Assembly (NCBI GenBank): GCA_019694475.1
Contig: JAIBBX010000004.1
Location: 264,059-328,058, forward strand
Length of the DNA stretch: 64,000 nt
From: Parachlamydiales bacterium
Lineage (GTDB): Bacteria > Chlamydiota > Chlamydiia > Chlamydiales > SM23-39
Direction: 5' to 3'
Shown piece by piece: positions 16,619-25,501 of this stretch. Made by a program: the position numbers and the translations under genes. The notes under the pieces were generated by a model. That model was not told the origin of the DNA. It ran no database searches and was given only the letters and a program-made list of their open reading frames with translations. Position 1 is the first letter of the stretch; every line of letters starts with the position of its first letter.

Positions 16619-17575
16619 ATGGCTGCTATCGGTTCGCTCAAGATTATCGATCAAAATGTCCTAGCAACTGAAGCGATGATCGAATATGTCAGAGCAGATA
16701 GCGATGAATTGATCAGCGATAAAGAAACTACGCCCGACCCATTCTATCAAGATCATTTTAGGAGAACGAAGGAGGCTATTTGCAGGGCTTTCGAAGGCTT
16801 GAAGAGGCGGGCGCTCGTGGTCGGTGTAGGCGCAGCTCAAGATATTCCGTTGGAAGAGCTCGCTATGACGTTTGATAAAGTTCGGCTAGTGGATATTGAT
16901 CTTCGTTATATAAGAAAAGCCATTGAGCTGCTGCCTGAAGAACTTCAGGGGAAATTTGAACTGGAAGAAGCGGATATTTGCGGGTTTTTAGCTGAGTTGA
17001 GCCAAAAAGCTGAAGAGCTCATTGCAGAAAAAGTTGCATATCGCGAATTTGTGAAGAGAATTCTCGATTTGCTTCCCACGCTGAGAAAGGAGAAATATGC
17101 ATATCAAGAAAATGAATATGACTTTGTTTGTTCTGCTCTTGTGGGATCACAGATAGGCGGCGTTGTATTTGGATATTTGGATGCAATATCTAAGCGGGCA
17201 TATGGGGTGCCTTTCGTTCCTCCAGAGAGGAAGGATCATGAGATAGCTCGTTTTATGAATAATATCCAAATAGATCATCTCAAAGAGCTCTTCCAATTAA
17301 CTCGTCCAGATGGAAGGGTCTATTTTGCAGATCACTATTCCTTGAAAAAAGTCGTTTTTCTTCGCGGCGATATGGAAACATCGACGGAAGAATTAGAAAG
17401 AATTCCTCTTCCCGGGGCGCAAGAAGTCCAGGCAGCAGCTCAACAGATCTTCTGTGTACTTTCCAAAGAATACTGGAACTGGGGTCTTCCAACAGACGAA
17501 TGGATCGAAAAAAAGCTGCGCGCCCATAAATTCATTGTGTATAAAATCAGCTCTTTTGTTTTCTCAAGGCATTGA
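16619..17575 (+). CDS. SAM-dependent methyltransferase-like protein
   Basis: A 318-residue protein with a Rossmann-type start at about residue 64: RRALVVGVGAAQDIPLEEL (SAM-binding motif I), then VRLVDIDLRYIRKAI with an acidic residue at the strand end (motif II). This is the usual methyltransferase layout, but the glycine motif is imperfect (GVGAAQD). The later part has DFVCSALVGSQIGG and TRPDGRVYFADHYS, the latter like the post-motif region. AAAGGG lies just upstream of the ATG. It follows rsbW by 50 bases and is convergent with the next gene, with stops abutting. I know of no function, and there is no counterpart in the C. trachomatis order that I recall. Confidence 0.6.
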   Translation: MAAIGSLKIIDQNVLATEAMIEYVRADSDELISDKETTPDPFYQDHFRRTKEAICRAFEGLKRRALVVGVGAAQDIPLEELAMTFDKVRLVDIDLRYIRKAIELLPEELQGKFELEEADICGFLAELSQKAEELIAEKVAYREFVKRILDLLPTLRKEKYAYQENEYDFVCSALVGSQIGGVVFGYLDAISKRAYGVPFVPPERKDHEIARFMNNIQIDHLKELFQLTRPDGRVYFADHYSLKKVVFLRGDMETSTEELERIPLPGAQEVQAAAQQIFCVLSKEYWNWGLPTDEWIEKKLRAHKFIVYKISSFVFSRH

Positions 17576-18007
17576 TTATTCGTTCTTTTCAAACGAAGTG
17601 AGCGTTTCTTCCGTCTCAAGCATGTCTACGAGGAAATGCTGCAAGACTTTAAGAACGTATCGCGGTGTATTGTAAACGCCGCGGGTTGAGAACACCACTT
17701 CCAGATTGGCTTTTTCTGGATGGTTGAGAGCGATGAGGACATATGTAAGAGGTTGATCTCCATCCATTTTAGGAAGAATCCATACGATGAACTGCTCATT
17801 GAATAGAGTTACTTTTTCGACGCTTTCAATCACATGGAAATACTGAGTGAGATCATCAGGGTCGCTTTGATCATCTTGAATGCTTTGAAGAAGTCCTTGC
17901 TCATGCAGGAATTTCAGGTCGATGGGAGTAATCCCATCATGAGCCATTGTGGGAAGATTCGTGATGAATTGTTTGTATGCTTCTTCGATTTGAATTGGGT
18001 TCAACAT
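17576..18007 (-). CDS. Conserved chlamydial hypothetical protein (CT550 position)
   Basis: A 143-residue soluble protein. I chose ATG 18007 (MLNPIQIEEAYKQFITNLP) because GGGAGG lies 6–7 bases upstream; the frame is open back to 18070. It has alternating helices and strands (VTLFNEQFIVWILPK, TYVLIALNHPEKANLEVVF) and an acidic tail (ETEETLTSFEKNE), without signal or membrane segment. Placed between rsbW and dacF as in Chlamydia, but on the opposite strand to both. The function is unknown. Confidence 0.75.
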   Translation of the reverse strand: MLNPIQIEEAYKQFITNLPTMAHDGITPIDLKFLHEQGLLQSIQDDQSDPDDLTQYFHVIESVEKVTLFNEQFIVWILPKMDGDQPLTYVLIALNHPEKANLEVVFSTRGVYNTPRYVLKVLQHFLVDMLETEETLTSFEKNE

Positions 18008-18160
18008 GCTTTGCCTCCCTGTAAGTCCGACCCGTGTCCTCAGATTAGCTGAAAAATCGAACTTTGTCAATCCCCTGAGAGTAGAGCTCTAAGCTTCAAT
18101 GCGACGAAACTGGATTTATTTTTGGAGATTGATTTAGTATGTGCTGAGTTGGGGTCTCAA

Positions 18161-19333
18161 ATGCGTCTGATTTTCTGCTCGTTATGTATCACGTCTATTC
18201 TATTTTCGGGGCAACTGGAAGTAGAGGTGCATGCTCGTTCCGCAATATTAATGAACGCGGACACGGGTGCGATTCTTTTTGAGCGGCACGCCCACCTTCC
18301 TTTAAGTCCTGCCAGCACCACTAAGATAGCAACGGCTTTATATGTGTTAGACCAAGACATTGATCTGAATCGAAAGGTGACCGTCAGCCGCGAAGCGATG
18401 AAATTGAAACCTCCGAAAGGCAAAGGAGAAATTGCTCCTTGGTGGCATGAGTCGGATGGCACGATGATGGGCATTAAAACTGGAGAGATTCTGACTATAG
18501 ATTCTCTTTTGCATGGACTTATGCTGGTTTCGGGCAACGATGCCGCGAATGTGATTGCTGAAAACGTGGCAGGAACGATCCCTCAATTCGTTGAACGGGT
18601 GAATGAATACCTAGCAGGGATCGGCTGCAAAAACACTCAGTATAAAAACCCGCACGGGCTGACCGATCCCGATCATTTTTCAACAGCTTATGATTTGGCG
18701 CTTATGACCTGCAGAGCTTTGAAGATACCAAAATTTCGGAAAATAGTTTCGACCTTGATTTATACGAACCCGGGCACGAACAAGCAGCCTCAAAGAGAAA
18801 TCAAGCTTACGAACCCCATGCTCAAACCGGGCAGCCGCTACTATTATCCTAAAGCGATAGGCGTCAAGACCGGTTATACAGCTGCGGCCAAACAGACTTT
18901 GGTGGCTGCAGCAGAGCATGATGGGCGCACCCTTGTCGCAGTGCTATTAGCCTGCGAGAATAAGGGAGAACGGTTTGAGGATGCAAAAAGATTATTTGAC
19001 GCTGCGTTTGCAGAGCAAAAGGCGACCCGAAGGCTGATGGGGCCTGAAAATATTTTTACTAAGGATGTCCCAGGTTCTAAAAAAATGCTCAAGGCTTCTT
19101 TAATCACCCCTCTCACTATTGCTTTCTTCCCCTCCGAAGAACCTAAATGTAAAGCTGCTTTACATTGGAAGGTCGACCAGCTGCCCATACGCAAAGGACA
19201 AAAGGTGGCTGAAGTTCATATTCTTGATGAGCAAAATCGATTTCTGGAAAAGGGCGATTTAATCGCTCTGGAAGAAGTGAAGGGGAATTTTTTCTTTGTT
19301 CTCAAAGAAAAAGTTGTTAGTTTCTTTCGTTAG
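18161..19333 (+). CDS. dacF: D-alanyl-D-alanine carboxypeptidase (PBP5 type)
   Basis: Exported serine peptidase of family S11 that trims the terminal D-Ala of peptidoglycan stem peptides. With the start at ATG 18161 (GGGG 7 bases upstream; 390 residues) there is a signal peptide (RLIFCSLCITSILFSG). The three active-site motifs are present: STTK at 52–55 with the nucleophile S52, SGN at 124–126 and KTG at 236–238. The C-terminal 90 residues form the beta-rich PBP5 domain, and the hydrophobic end KVVSFFR may act as a membrane anchor. In chlamydiae such an enzyme works on the small amount of peptidoglycan made at division. It sits at the CT551 position. Confidence 0.93.
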   Translation: MRLIFCSLCITSILFSGQLEVEVHARSAILMNADTGAILFERHAHLPLSPASTTKIATALYVLDQDIDLNRKVTVSREAMKLKPPKGKGEIAPWWHESDGTMMGIKTGEILTIDSLLHGLMLVSGNDAANVIAENVAGTIPQFVERVNEYLAGIGCKNTQYKNPHGLTDPDHFSTAYDLALMTCRALKIPKFRKIVSTLIYTNPGTNKQPQREIKLTNPMLKPGSRYYYPKAIGVKTGYTAAAKQTLVAAAEHDGRTLVAVLLACENKGERFEDAKRLFDAAFAEQKATRRLMGPENIFTKDVPGSKKMLKASLITPLTIAFFPSEEPKCKAALHWKVDQLPIRKGQKVAEVHILDEQNRFLEKGDLIALEEVKGNFFFVLKEKVVSFFR

Positions 19334-19376
19334 ATTTTTTAAAGTCAAAGTATTGATATGAATTATTAATTCATTG

Positions 19377-19405
19377 TTTATATTTTGTTTCTGTTTTGAT
19401 ATAAT
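19377..19405 (+). promoter_or_regulatory. Promoter of the first Fic-like gene
   Basis: TTTATA (19377–19382), a 17-base spacer and a perfect TATAAT (19400–19405) in an AT-rich intergenic region of 99 bases. AGGA lies 7 bases before the ATG at 19433. Confidence 0.5.
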
Positions 19406-19432
19406 TATATTAAACGCGTTTAGGATAATTAT

Positions 19433-20617
19433 ATGAATTCTGTTGTTCCTGGATATCTCCGCCAATTAAAAGATTTTTTGATTGAGCAGGGGTTAAGAAA
19501 ATATGAGAAGATCCCCGCAGGACAGTTGTACAAATTATTTATTGATGCGGGCCGCTGGCAAAAGGCGGAGAATGGTTTGAAAGAGCGCGTTTTCGACGAG
19601 AGAGAGCCTGGCTATATGGAATCGATGGTTAAAGCGTTCATGTTCGGGATGGAACATCGAGAAAAAATCCGAAAGGGTGGGCTAACAGCAGATTTCATCG
19701 AGCGGCTGCATGATATAGCTGTGGATAAAGTAGTAGATGAGAGCGGGCAACCTCTTGTAAAAGGATTTAGGGTCAAGAAAAACCAGGGAGACTCTGAAAG
19801 ATTCGGTTTGCGTCTTGGAGACACTCTTACTGAAGAAGGATATAGAGAACTTTTACAAAAACGAAAAAATCTCCGATATGTCGTCGAATTTGCAGCGGAT
19901 GAATCCACGCATGCCAACCTTTTTGAAACATTCATGCTCAACCCAAAACATACGATTCCTTATTGGAGAAATCCCTTACCTAGCAGGAAATCGACAACTT
20001 CTCCTGTCAGTTTAAATAGTTTAGCTTCTTCAATGTCAGCAGCGCCTTCTGTAACTTCATCGAGCTCATCGTCTTCGATTAAAATTGGACCTTATTTAGA
20101 TGAACCAGATGATGCGCTAGCAAGCTTTTTACAAGCTTGCGGTATAAATAGCGAAATAGAGCATCCGATTGCAAGCTCGCCTTCAACTGAGAGTCTCTCA
20201 GAAGTCAATAGCGGAAATGAAAGCCCTACCGGAGAATATAATGTCTCTAGGATTCCTTTGAAGCGGGAAAAGTCGGCGCCCGCAGTTGCCATCATACTTA
20301 AGGAACCAAAGCAGAATGAATTTTTAAGAAAGGCAGTAGATCATTTAGCGAACCTGTATAATAAAGGGGATAGGTCTGCTCCAAATAAAGAATTGCGTGA
20401 GAGAATTCTGCTTGTTCAAGACTTAGACCAACTTCACCCTCATTATGATGCTAATATTCGGTCATTTGCAATTTTGCTTCCCCATATTCTCGCAGATGAT
20501 GATGAAACGCCCCCTTGTTTCGATGATCCAAATTGCTTCGATTGCTTGAGCGTAGACCAGCTGAGAGAAAAATATTTGGTTGGGCAAAAGAATTTCGAGT
20601 CATTGAAGCAACAATAA
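19433..20617 (+). CDS. Fic/Fido-like protein with degenerate motif, 394 residues
   Basis: Paralogue of the convergent gene at 20618–21655. The N-terminal part reads like the helical region before a Fic core (LTADFIERLHDIAVDKVVD, then GFRVKKNQGDSERFGL). The C-terminal part has LHPHYDANIR with H335, D339, N341 and R343, which resembles the Fic motif HxFx(D/E)GNGR but lacks the glycines. Between them is a Ser-rich linker (about 180–280, including TSSSSSSSS). Fic proteins transfer AMP or other groups to target proteins and are common secreted effectors. No signal peptide is present. The motif is weak, so this may be a Fic relative with changed chemistry or a chance resemblance. Confidence 0.5.
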   Translation: MNSVVPGYLRQLKDFLIEQGLRKYEKIPAGQLYKLFIDAGRWQKAENGLKERVFDEREPGYMESMVKAFMFGMEHREKIRKGGLTADFIERLHDIAVDKVVDESGQPLVKGFRVKKNQGDSERFGLRLGDTLTEEGYRELLQKRKNLRYVVEFAADESTHANLFETFMLNPKHTIPYWRNPLPSRKSTTSPVSLNSLASSMSAAPSVTSSSSSSSIKIGPYLDEPDDALASFLQACGINSEIEHPIASSPSTESLSEVNSGNESPTGEYNVSRIPLKREKSAPAVAIILKEPKQNEFLRKAVDHLANLYNKGDRSAPNKELRERILLVQDLDQLHPHYDANIRSFAILLPHILADDDETPPCFDDPNCFDCLSVDQLREKYLVGQKNFESLKQQ

Positions 20618-21655
20618 TCAAATTTTCAGAGACAGAGAAAATGCTGGTAATTCAGGTTTGCGTTTTTGAAGATTTTTGAAGAACATTTGCCCTTCTTCGA
20701 TCGCTTGAACGATTCCAGGCCCTTCCTCTTCGATTTCTTGATCTAGATGAAGGCAGTCGAGTTGATTGACATCTCTCATCACGCATGGAGACATTTTCCT
20801 TCGAAGTAGTTCTCGATTCAGTAGAAAAATACCGGCATTTCGAATATTGCCATCTACATAAGTGTGTCTTTGATCCATGTCCTGGCAAAGCCTTCCGATC
20901 GCTCTTTTGATCTCTAGTCCTGTAGCTTTAGGAGCAGCATTATAGAATTTGATAAATTGCTCTATGTCGACGCGGCAGGTTTGAGGTCTCGTTGGCTTTA
21001 ATTTGATGCATGGGGATTCATTGAAGGCGAAGGGCGTTTTGATCTTGGGGTTGCGAGACTGATTTCCAATCGTGTATTTCGGGTTTTCCATCGATTCTTG
21101 TAAAAAATAATGCACATCGCCGGTTTCCTTATCTGCATAACAGTATTTTTCCCAGCGATCCATAAGTTCTCTATACCCTTTTTCAGTGAGGGTTGGTAGG
21201 GGGCCGAATTGAGACAAGCCAAAGGCTTCTCCGCCATCTTCATATTTTCGGTATCCAAGGGGGATTCCGCCCGGGAGATCTCTTGTAGAGACTCCAGCAA
21301 CACTAGCATCGTGCATTTTGACAAGCAGTTCGGGAGTTAGTTCCTCATCGAGTGTCTCGAGCATGAAGAGATAGCCATTCAAAGCTCCAGCTAAATATCC
21401 CGGCTCTTCATTTTCATAAGCGAATTTGCCGTCTGTGAGGCGATCTCTTTCCATAAATACGAGTCTATAAACATCTGCTTTCTCAATTCCTTGGAATGCG
21501 GGGAGCTTTTTAAGGATGTCAAAAATTTTTGTCTCCAGAGCTTCGACCCTTTCTCTATACTCATACGTTTCATGGATTTCAAAAGATTCTTTAGGAGAGA
21601 GAGGCGGGGATTCTATTTGAATTGAGTGTTGTCCTGATACTGGATTCATGGACAA
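20618..21655 (-). CDS. Fic/Fido-like protein with degenerate motif, 345 residues
   Basis: Paralogue of the gene at 19433. Shared stretches are EPGYLAGALNGYLF (EPGYMESMVKAFMF in the partner), LTPELLVKMHDASV, LTEKGYRELMDRW and a C-terminal RHTYVDGNIRNAGIFLLN. The last contains H264, D268, G269, N270 and R272, closer to the Fic motif than the partner but still with Ile in place of the second Gly. The N-terminal 25 residues are Pro/Ser-rich and may be an unstructured secretion-type start; there is no Sec signal. The two genes converge with directly abutting stop codons. The pair probably arose by inverted duplication and then diverged strongly. Confidence 0.5.
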   Translation of the reverse strand: MSMNPVSGQHSIQIESPPLSPKESFEIHETYEYRERVEALETKIFDILKKLPAFQGIEKADVYRLVFMERDRLTDGKFAYENEEPGYLAGALNGYLFMLETLDEELTPELLVKMHDASVAGVSTRDLPGGIPLGYRKYEDGGEAFGLSQFGPLPTLTEKGYRELMDRWEKYCYADKETGDVHYFLQESMENPKYTIGNQSRNPKIKTPFAFNESPCIKLKPTRPQTCRVDIEQFIKFYNAAPKATGLEIKRAIGRLCQDMDQRHTYVDGNIRNAGIFLLNRELLRRKMSPCVMRDVNQLDCLHLDQEIEEEGPGIVQAIEEGQMFFKNLQKRKPELPAFSLSLKI

Positions 21656-21681
21656 TATTATAGCAAAATTGGCTCAATAGA

Positions 21682-22467
21682 TCAATTTTTATTTAAAAAT
21701 CTTGTTAAGAGAATCCATTGATTCAAAGAAAGAGTTTCTGGTCTTGCGTCTGGCCTTGCTCCAATTTCTACAAGCCCTTGTCTAATCATTTCCTTAGGAT
21801 ATGAGAGGGTGCTGGACAGCATTTTGCGCCGGTGTTGGAAGGCGGGATGTATTAGATGGAATGGGTTCGTTGTTGGAATGGGTTTTGCGTCGAGCCGGAT
21901 CACGGTGGAATCGACTTTTGGTTTTGGGTAGAAACAGCCGGGCGGAACGAGAAATGAGTTTCTGATTTCAGAATGGAATTGAACAAAGAGCGATAGCGAT
22001 CCAAAATCTTTAGTTCCAGGTTTTGCCTGCATCCGAACTGCTACCTCTTTTTGGACCATAATGACTATGGAAGAGAAGGAACTGGCGAAGAGTTTTTCCA
22101 AAATAGGGGTGGTGATGTGATAGGGAAGATTTGCGACAACTTTGATATTTTTGGGGAGAAATTCCATTCGGAATTTCAAAAAATCTTCTTCAAAAACCTT
22201 CAATGAGCCATTTTGCAGCCGGTGCAAATGTTCTGCAAATGCTCTATCCATCTCAACTGCGAAAACTTGTGCACCTTTTTCTAATAGGGCCATGGTTAAC
22301 GCGCCTGGTCCGGGACCGATTTCTAAGACAGAGTCTCCAGGGCGGACATCGGCAAGTTGAACGATTTTATCAATGATATTCGGATCGATCAAAAAATTTT
22401 GCGACAAGCTTTTTTTGGGTGCGGCGTCAATGCTTTTTAGAAAGGGGAGCAGCTCAGATAAAATCAT
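21682..22467 (-). CDS. ksgA: 16S rRNA dimethyladenosine transferase
   Basis: RsmA/KsgA methylates two adjacent adenosines near the 3' end of 16S rRNA during small-subunit assembly. At 261 residues it has the family size. Signatures are KKSLSQNFLID (18–28), VLEIGPGPGALT with the SAM-binding glycines at 51–55, the acidic residue in VFAVEMD and the catalytic NLPYHITTPI (N113–Y116). A FYPKPKVDSTVIRL block and HRRKML complete the pattern. The ATG overlaps the upstream stop by 4 bases. In C. trachomatis ksgA (CT354) is likewise next to a SurA-like gene, as I recall. Confidence 0.95.
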   Translation of the reverse strand: MILSELLPFLKSIDAAPKKSLSQNFLIDPNIIDKIVQLADVRPGDSVLEIGPGPGALTMALLEKGAQVFAVEMDRAFAEHLHRLQNGSLKVFEEDFLKFRMEFLPKNIKVVANLPYHITTPILEKLFASSFSSIVIMVQKEVAVRMQAKPGTKDFGSLSLFVQFHSEIRNSFLVPPGCFYPKPKVDSTVIRLDAKPIPTTNPFHLIHPAFQHRRKMLSSTLSYPKEMIRQGLVEIGARPDARPETLSLNQWILLTRFLNKN

Positions 22468-22832
22468 GAAGGAGTTTTTTCCTGGGAGATTTCTTTGCTC
22501 GCAGAGAGGGCTCCTTTAAAAGCTTGAATGTGTCCGAAAACAGAAAGAAGAACTGTGGAGAGAGCGCTCCATTGCGCGGCTTGCATACCGGATACTTTCA
22601 ATAAGATGCCGCCTAAGGCGACAGAGCCTGCGATTGTGGTTCCAATCGCTGCGATAATAGCGATTGCGAATAGAGTATATTTTGCAAATTTTTCCTTGGC
22701 AGAAGCAGTCTCATTCAATCTGCTAGCGCCAAAAAGAGCTAAGCCTTCGATGGCTGCGCAAGCAGCGCCGATCCCGACGTCTAAACCATGGCTGGCAATT
22801 TTGGGCAAAAGCGCCCCGTTTTGGATTCCCAT
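22464..22832 (-). CDS. Small hydrophobic membrane protein, 122 residues
   Basis: Not assigned to a family. It has three hydrophobic stretches: GIGAACAAIEGLALFGAS (20–37), a long double stretch LFAIAIIAAIGTTIAGSVAL continuing to about residue 79, and STVLLSVFGHIQAF near residue 92. The long central bilobed stretch is the kind of hydrophobicity seen in chlamydial inclusion-membrane (Inc) proteins, but also in ordinary small membrane proteins. It is translationally coupled to ksgA (4-base overlap) and lies 49 bases downstream of the SurA-like gene. The soluble ends are short and charged (SASKEISQEKTPS). Confidence 0.65.
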   Translation of the reverse strand: MGIQNGALLPKIASHGLDVGIGAACAAIEGLALFGASRLNETASAKEKFAKYTLFAIAIIAAIGTTIAGSVALGGILLKVSGMQAAQWSALSTVLLSVFGHIQAFKGALSASKEISQEKTPS

Positions 22833-22881
22833 ACGTTAGAGAGCATACCAAGACCCGAAGGTTTATGGCATTATGAAAAAA

Positions 22882-23907
22882 TTACTGTAAGGAGAACGGC
22901 TGCAAGTCGTCAGGAATGGCCTGATTGCCGTCGAATCCGTAGAATTTGCGCAATTTCTTCAAATAGGCATCCGATTCATGCACGATCGCCTCTTGGATCA
23001 GTCCATTCTTCAGCTGTGCTGAGAGAACTTCAAAGGAGGGGGCGGGAAAATCGGTTTTTTCTACGAGATAAAAGACGCGGTAAAGGGCTTTTTTATCTTT
23101 CGTTGTTTGCATTGCGGGTTTGCTATATTCGCCGAACGCCAAATCAGCCAGCGCCGCTTTATGGGTCTCTGAAAGATCTTGGCTTTTTGCGATGAATTCG
23201 CTTGAAAGCGTTACAGAAATGCCTTCTGATTCAAAGGATTTTAGCGTTTCTTTGGTTGGCATATTTTCGGATGCGCATAAGGCGTCGTAAATCTGCTTTG
23301 CAGCCATGTCGTCCGCTTGATCCATGCGGATCGAGATGACGTGGTATTTCCATTCCGTGTAGGGAGGATTTTCTTCCAAATAGAGCCGATATGCTTGCCG
23401 GATATCTTGCGGCGTCACGCTGTTCACGGCCTTTGACTGGACAAACCACCAAGTCATCCGTTGAACGATCAGCTCGTTTTTCACCATTTTCCAAGTTTCG
23501 TCGTAGGTGAGGCCGATTTTATCAAGTGTCTGCATCACATTCGGGCCAAAGCGCTCTTCCATGACTTCGCGTACATCGCCGTCGGTGAGCTTGATCTCTT
23601 TATCCAGAGCATCGGAAATGATCAGCTCGTTATCGATCATATCGCGCAAAACTTGGCGCCAGCTTGTCTCATAAAATTGGAAGCGGGCCTGAGATGATTC
23701 GATATATTGCGGATAGTTCTGATGGAAGATCAGATCCATTTTCTTTTTCACGTCCATCATAGAGATGGTTTTGCCATTCACTTTGGTGAGAATAGCGTTT
23801 TGCACTCCAATTTTTTGGTTCGAAGTGTATTCGAGAAATGGATTGGCGCATAAGCCGATAGCTGCTGCAAGGAATAAAAGAGTCTTTTTCATAGTGGCGC
23901 TGATCAT
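22882..23907 (-). CDS. SurA-like periplasmic chaperone
   Basis: A 341-residue exported protein. The signal peptide is KKTLLFLAAAIGLCA; the ATG at 23907 overlaps the upstream stop (ATGA) and a second in-frame ATG at 23892 is an alternative. The N-terminal body matches the SurA/PrsA chaperone pattern: AILTKVNGKTISMMDVKKK, VLRDMIDNELIISDAL and a long helical region. The C-terminal part (YHVISIRMDQADD, then DLAFGEYSKPAMQTTKDKKA) looks like a parvulin-type PPIase fold without an obvious active site. SurA helps outer-membrane proteins cross the periplasm. Its place next to ksgA agrees with Chlamydia. Confidence 0.8.
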   Translation of the reverse strand: MISATMKKTLLFLAAAIGLCANPFLEYTSNQKIGVQNAILTKVNGKTISMMDVKKKMDLIFHQNYPQYIESSQARFQFYETSWRQVLRDMIDNELIISDALDKEIKLTDGDVREVMEERFGPNVMQTLDKIGLTYDETWKMVKNELIVQRMTWWFVQSKAVNSVTPQDIRQAYRLYLEENPPYTEWKYHVISIRMDQADDMAAKQIYDALCASENMPTKETLKSFESEGISVTLSSEFIAKSQDLSETHKAALADLAFGEYSKPAMQTTKDKKALYRVFYLVEKTDFPAPSFEVLSAQLKNGLIQEAIVHESDAYLKKLRKFYGFDGNQAIPDDLQPFSLQ

Positions 23908-24995
23908 ATCAAATCTTGTTTTTTCAATACAGCAGCAAAAAATCCATCCTTGCCATTTTCTTCTGGAAGGAAGGAGAGCTGTTTTTCCAAAACTAGCTGA
24001 TGATTTTCGATGAAATATCTCGCCTGCATTTCATTTTCTTCCGGCAAAATGCTGCAAGTTGCATAAACGAATCTGCCGCCCGGCTTTAGATATTTCAGGC
24101 AATCTTTCACAATTTGTCTTTGCTGTAGGATTAGTCTATCCACCATTTCCCCATCTATTTTCCACTTCGCATCGGGATTCCTTCGCAAAGTGCCGGTTCC
24201 GCTGCATGGAACGTCGGCAAGGAGCCAATCGACAGGAGTTTTGGGAAGTACGAATTGCGCATTTTGAATGCCGGCTCTCTTCAGGCGTTTGCGAGCTTCT
24301 AGCAAAACCCAAGGCCTGATGTCATGCAGATAAATCTGTCCTTTTCCCAACATTTTGTGGGCGAAAGCCAAAGTTTTTCCGCCCGAGCCGCTGCAATAGT
24401 CGAGCACTTGATCGCCAGGACCTGCCTCAATCAAATCAGAGACGAGCTGGCTTCCTTCGTCTTGGACCTCGAATAGCCCCTCCTTAAATTCGGGAAGGGC
24501 GAATAAGGGCTCTCTTTTCTTGAATTGAATCCCGGCTCCCGCATCATTGCATCGGGCCAAATTAAATTTTTCTTTCCAGCGCTCCATTAATAGTTCTGGA
24601 GTGGTTTTGATCAAATTGACCCGAATTGTAGTTGGCGCTTCTGTGTTGAGAATCCGACAAAGATCTTTTGCCTTTTCGCCCCCAAAGGCCTGTGTAAATC
24701 GATCGAATAGAAACGGGGGAATTCCGAGCTTTGCGTGTTCAGGAACGCCTTTCGCATTCCTGTCCAGATTCTTGTAAGCGTTTAGTCTTTGATAAGGAAT
24801 CCCTTCAGGACAGAAATGATCGATTAAACTCTTCCATCGAACCATTTGGTAAAGAGTTTCTCCAATAGTCCGGCGGTCCCGCGCCCCGATGCTTTTATGC
24901 TCTCTAAAATAGTTGCTTAAAGTCAGGTCGAGGGGCTTTTCTGTTAGTAGGCCCAAAATCACACAAATATGGTGGTCGCAAAAGGGGAGTCTCAT
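23904..24995 (-). CDS. NOL1/NOP2/Sun-family RNA m5C methyltransferase (RsmB-like)
   Basis: Cytosine-5 RNA methyltransferase; the bacterial relative RsmB (Fmu) acts on 16S rRNA C967. With ATG 24995 it has 363 residues. Motifs are VLDYCSGSGGKTLAFAHKM (SAM motif I), ADVPCSGTGTLRRNPD with C264 (needed for product release) and ATCSILPEEN with C314 (the nucleophile). An NusB-like RNA-binding part at the N-terminus is only partly present (ARDRRTIGETLYQMVRWK), and the protein is shorter than E. coli RsmB, so the target is uncertain. The frame extends to a GTG at 25016, but no good ribosome site supports it. It is coupled to the SurA-like gene. Confidence 0.88.
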   Translation of the reverse strand: MRLPFCDHHICVILGLLTEKPLDLTLSNYFREHKSIGARDRRTIGETLYQMVRWKSLIDHFCPEGIPYQRLNAYKNLDRNAKGVPEHAKLGIPPFLFDRFTQAFGGEKAKDLCRILNTEAPTTIRVNLIKTTPELLMERWKEKFNLARCNDAGAGIQFKKREPLFALPEFKEGLFEVQDEGSQLVSDLIEAGPGDQVLDYCSGSGGKTLAFAHKMLGKGQIYLHDIRPWVLLEARKRLKRAGIQNAQFVLPKTPVDWLLADVPCSGTGTLRRNPDAKWKIDGEMVDRLILQQRQIVKDCLKYLKPGGRFVYATCSILPEENEMQARYFIENHQLVLEKQLSFLPEENGKDGFFAAVLKKQDLI

Positions 24996-25033
24996 ATACG
25001 ATAAGATTTTACCCACTTTAGGGGTTTTGTTGT

Positions 25034-25501
25034 ATGCAAATCATCCGAATTATTTTTGCTGCTATCGCAAGATTTTTGATTAGCTTGGTTTTTTTGGCCG
25101 GGGCTTTGAATAAAATTCTTCATTGGCATGAGACTGAAAGAAATTTGCATTCAGTTCTTTGCGAATGGCAGTCGAATCTAGGGTTTTCCGACAATGCGTA
25201 TGATTGCTTTGCCTTTTTAATCCCTATTACCCCGGTCCTTCTCCTCGTGGGCTTGCTGATGGAGCTTTTCGGCAGCCTTTCGATCCTGCTCGGATTCAAA
25301 GAAAAATTAGGGGCCTGGCTGCTTGTACTCTTTCTGATCCCCACAACGATTATTATGCACCAATTCTGGTTTGTCGATGGGGCAATGCGAGAGCAGCAGC
25401 TTGCTCACTTTTTAAAAAATATGGCGATCTTGGGCGGCCTTATTGTAGTCCTTTTGCAGGGAATTGAACAAAAATCCAAAAGCGCATTCCCTAAATTTTG
25501 A
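25034..25501 (+). CDS. DoxX-family membrane protein
   Basis: A 155-residue inner-membrane protein with four hydrophobic segments: IARFLISLVFLAGALNKI (about 11–28), a FLIPITPVLLLVGLLMELFG region, AWLLVLFLIPTTIIMHQFW and FLKNMAILGGLIVVLLQG. The pattern 'ALNKILHW' in the first segment and 'HFLKNMAILGG' before the last is typical of DoxX/DoxD proteins, whose role is mostly unclear and may involve redox of thiols or quinones. The stop shares one base with the lnt start (TGATG), so the two are coupled. Confidence 0.82.
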   Translation: MQIIRIIFAAIARFLISLVFLAGALNKILHWHETERNLHSVLCEWQSNLGFSDNAYDCFAFLIPITPVLLLVGLLMELFGSLSILLGFKEKLGAWLLVLFLIPTTIIMHQFWFVDGAMREQQLAHFLKNMAILGGLIVVLLQGIEQKSKSAFPKF

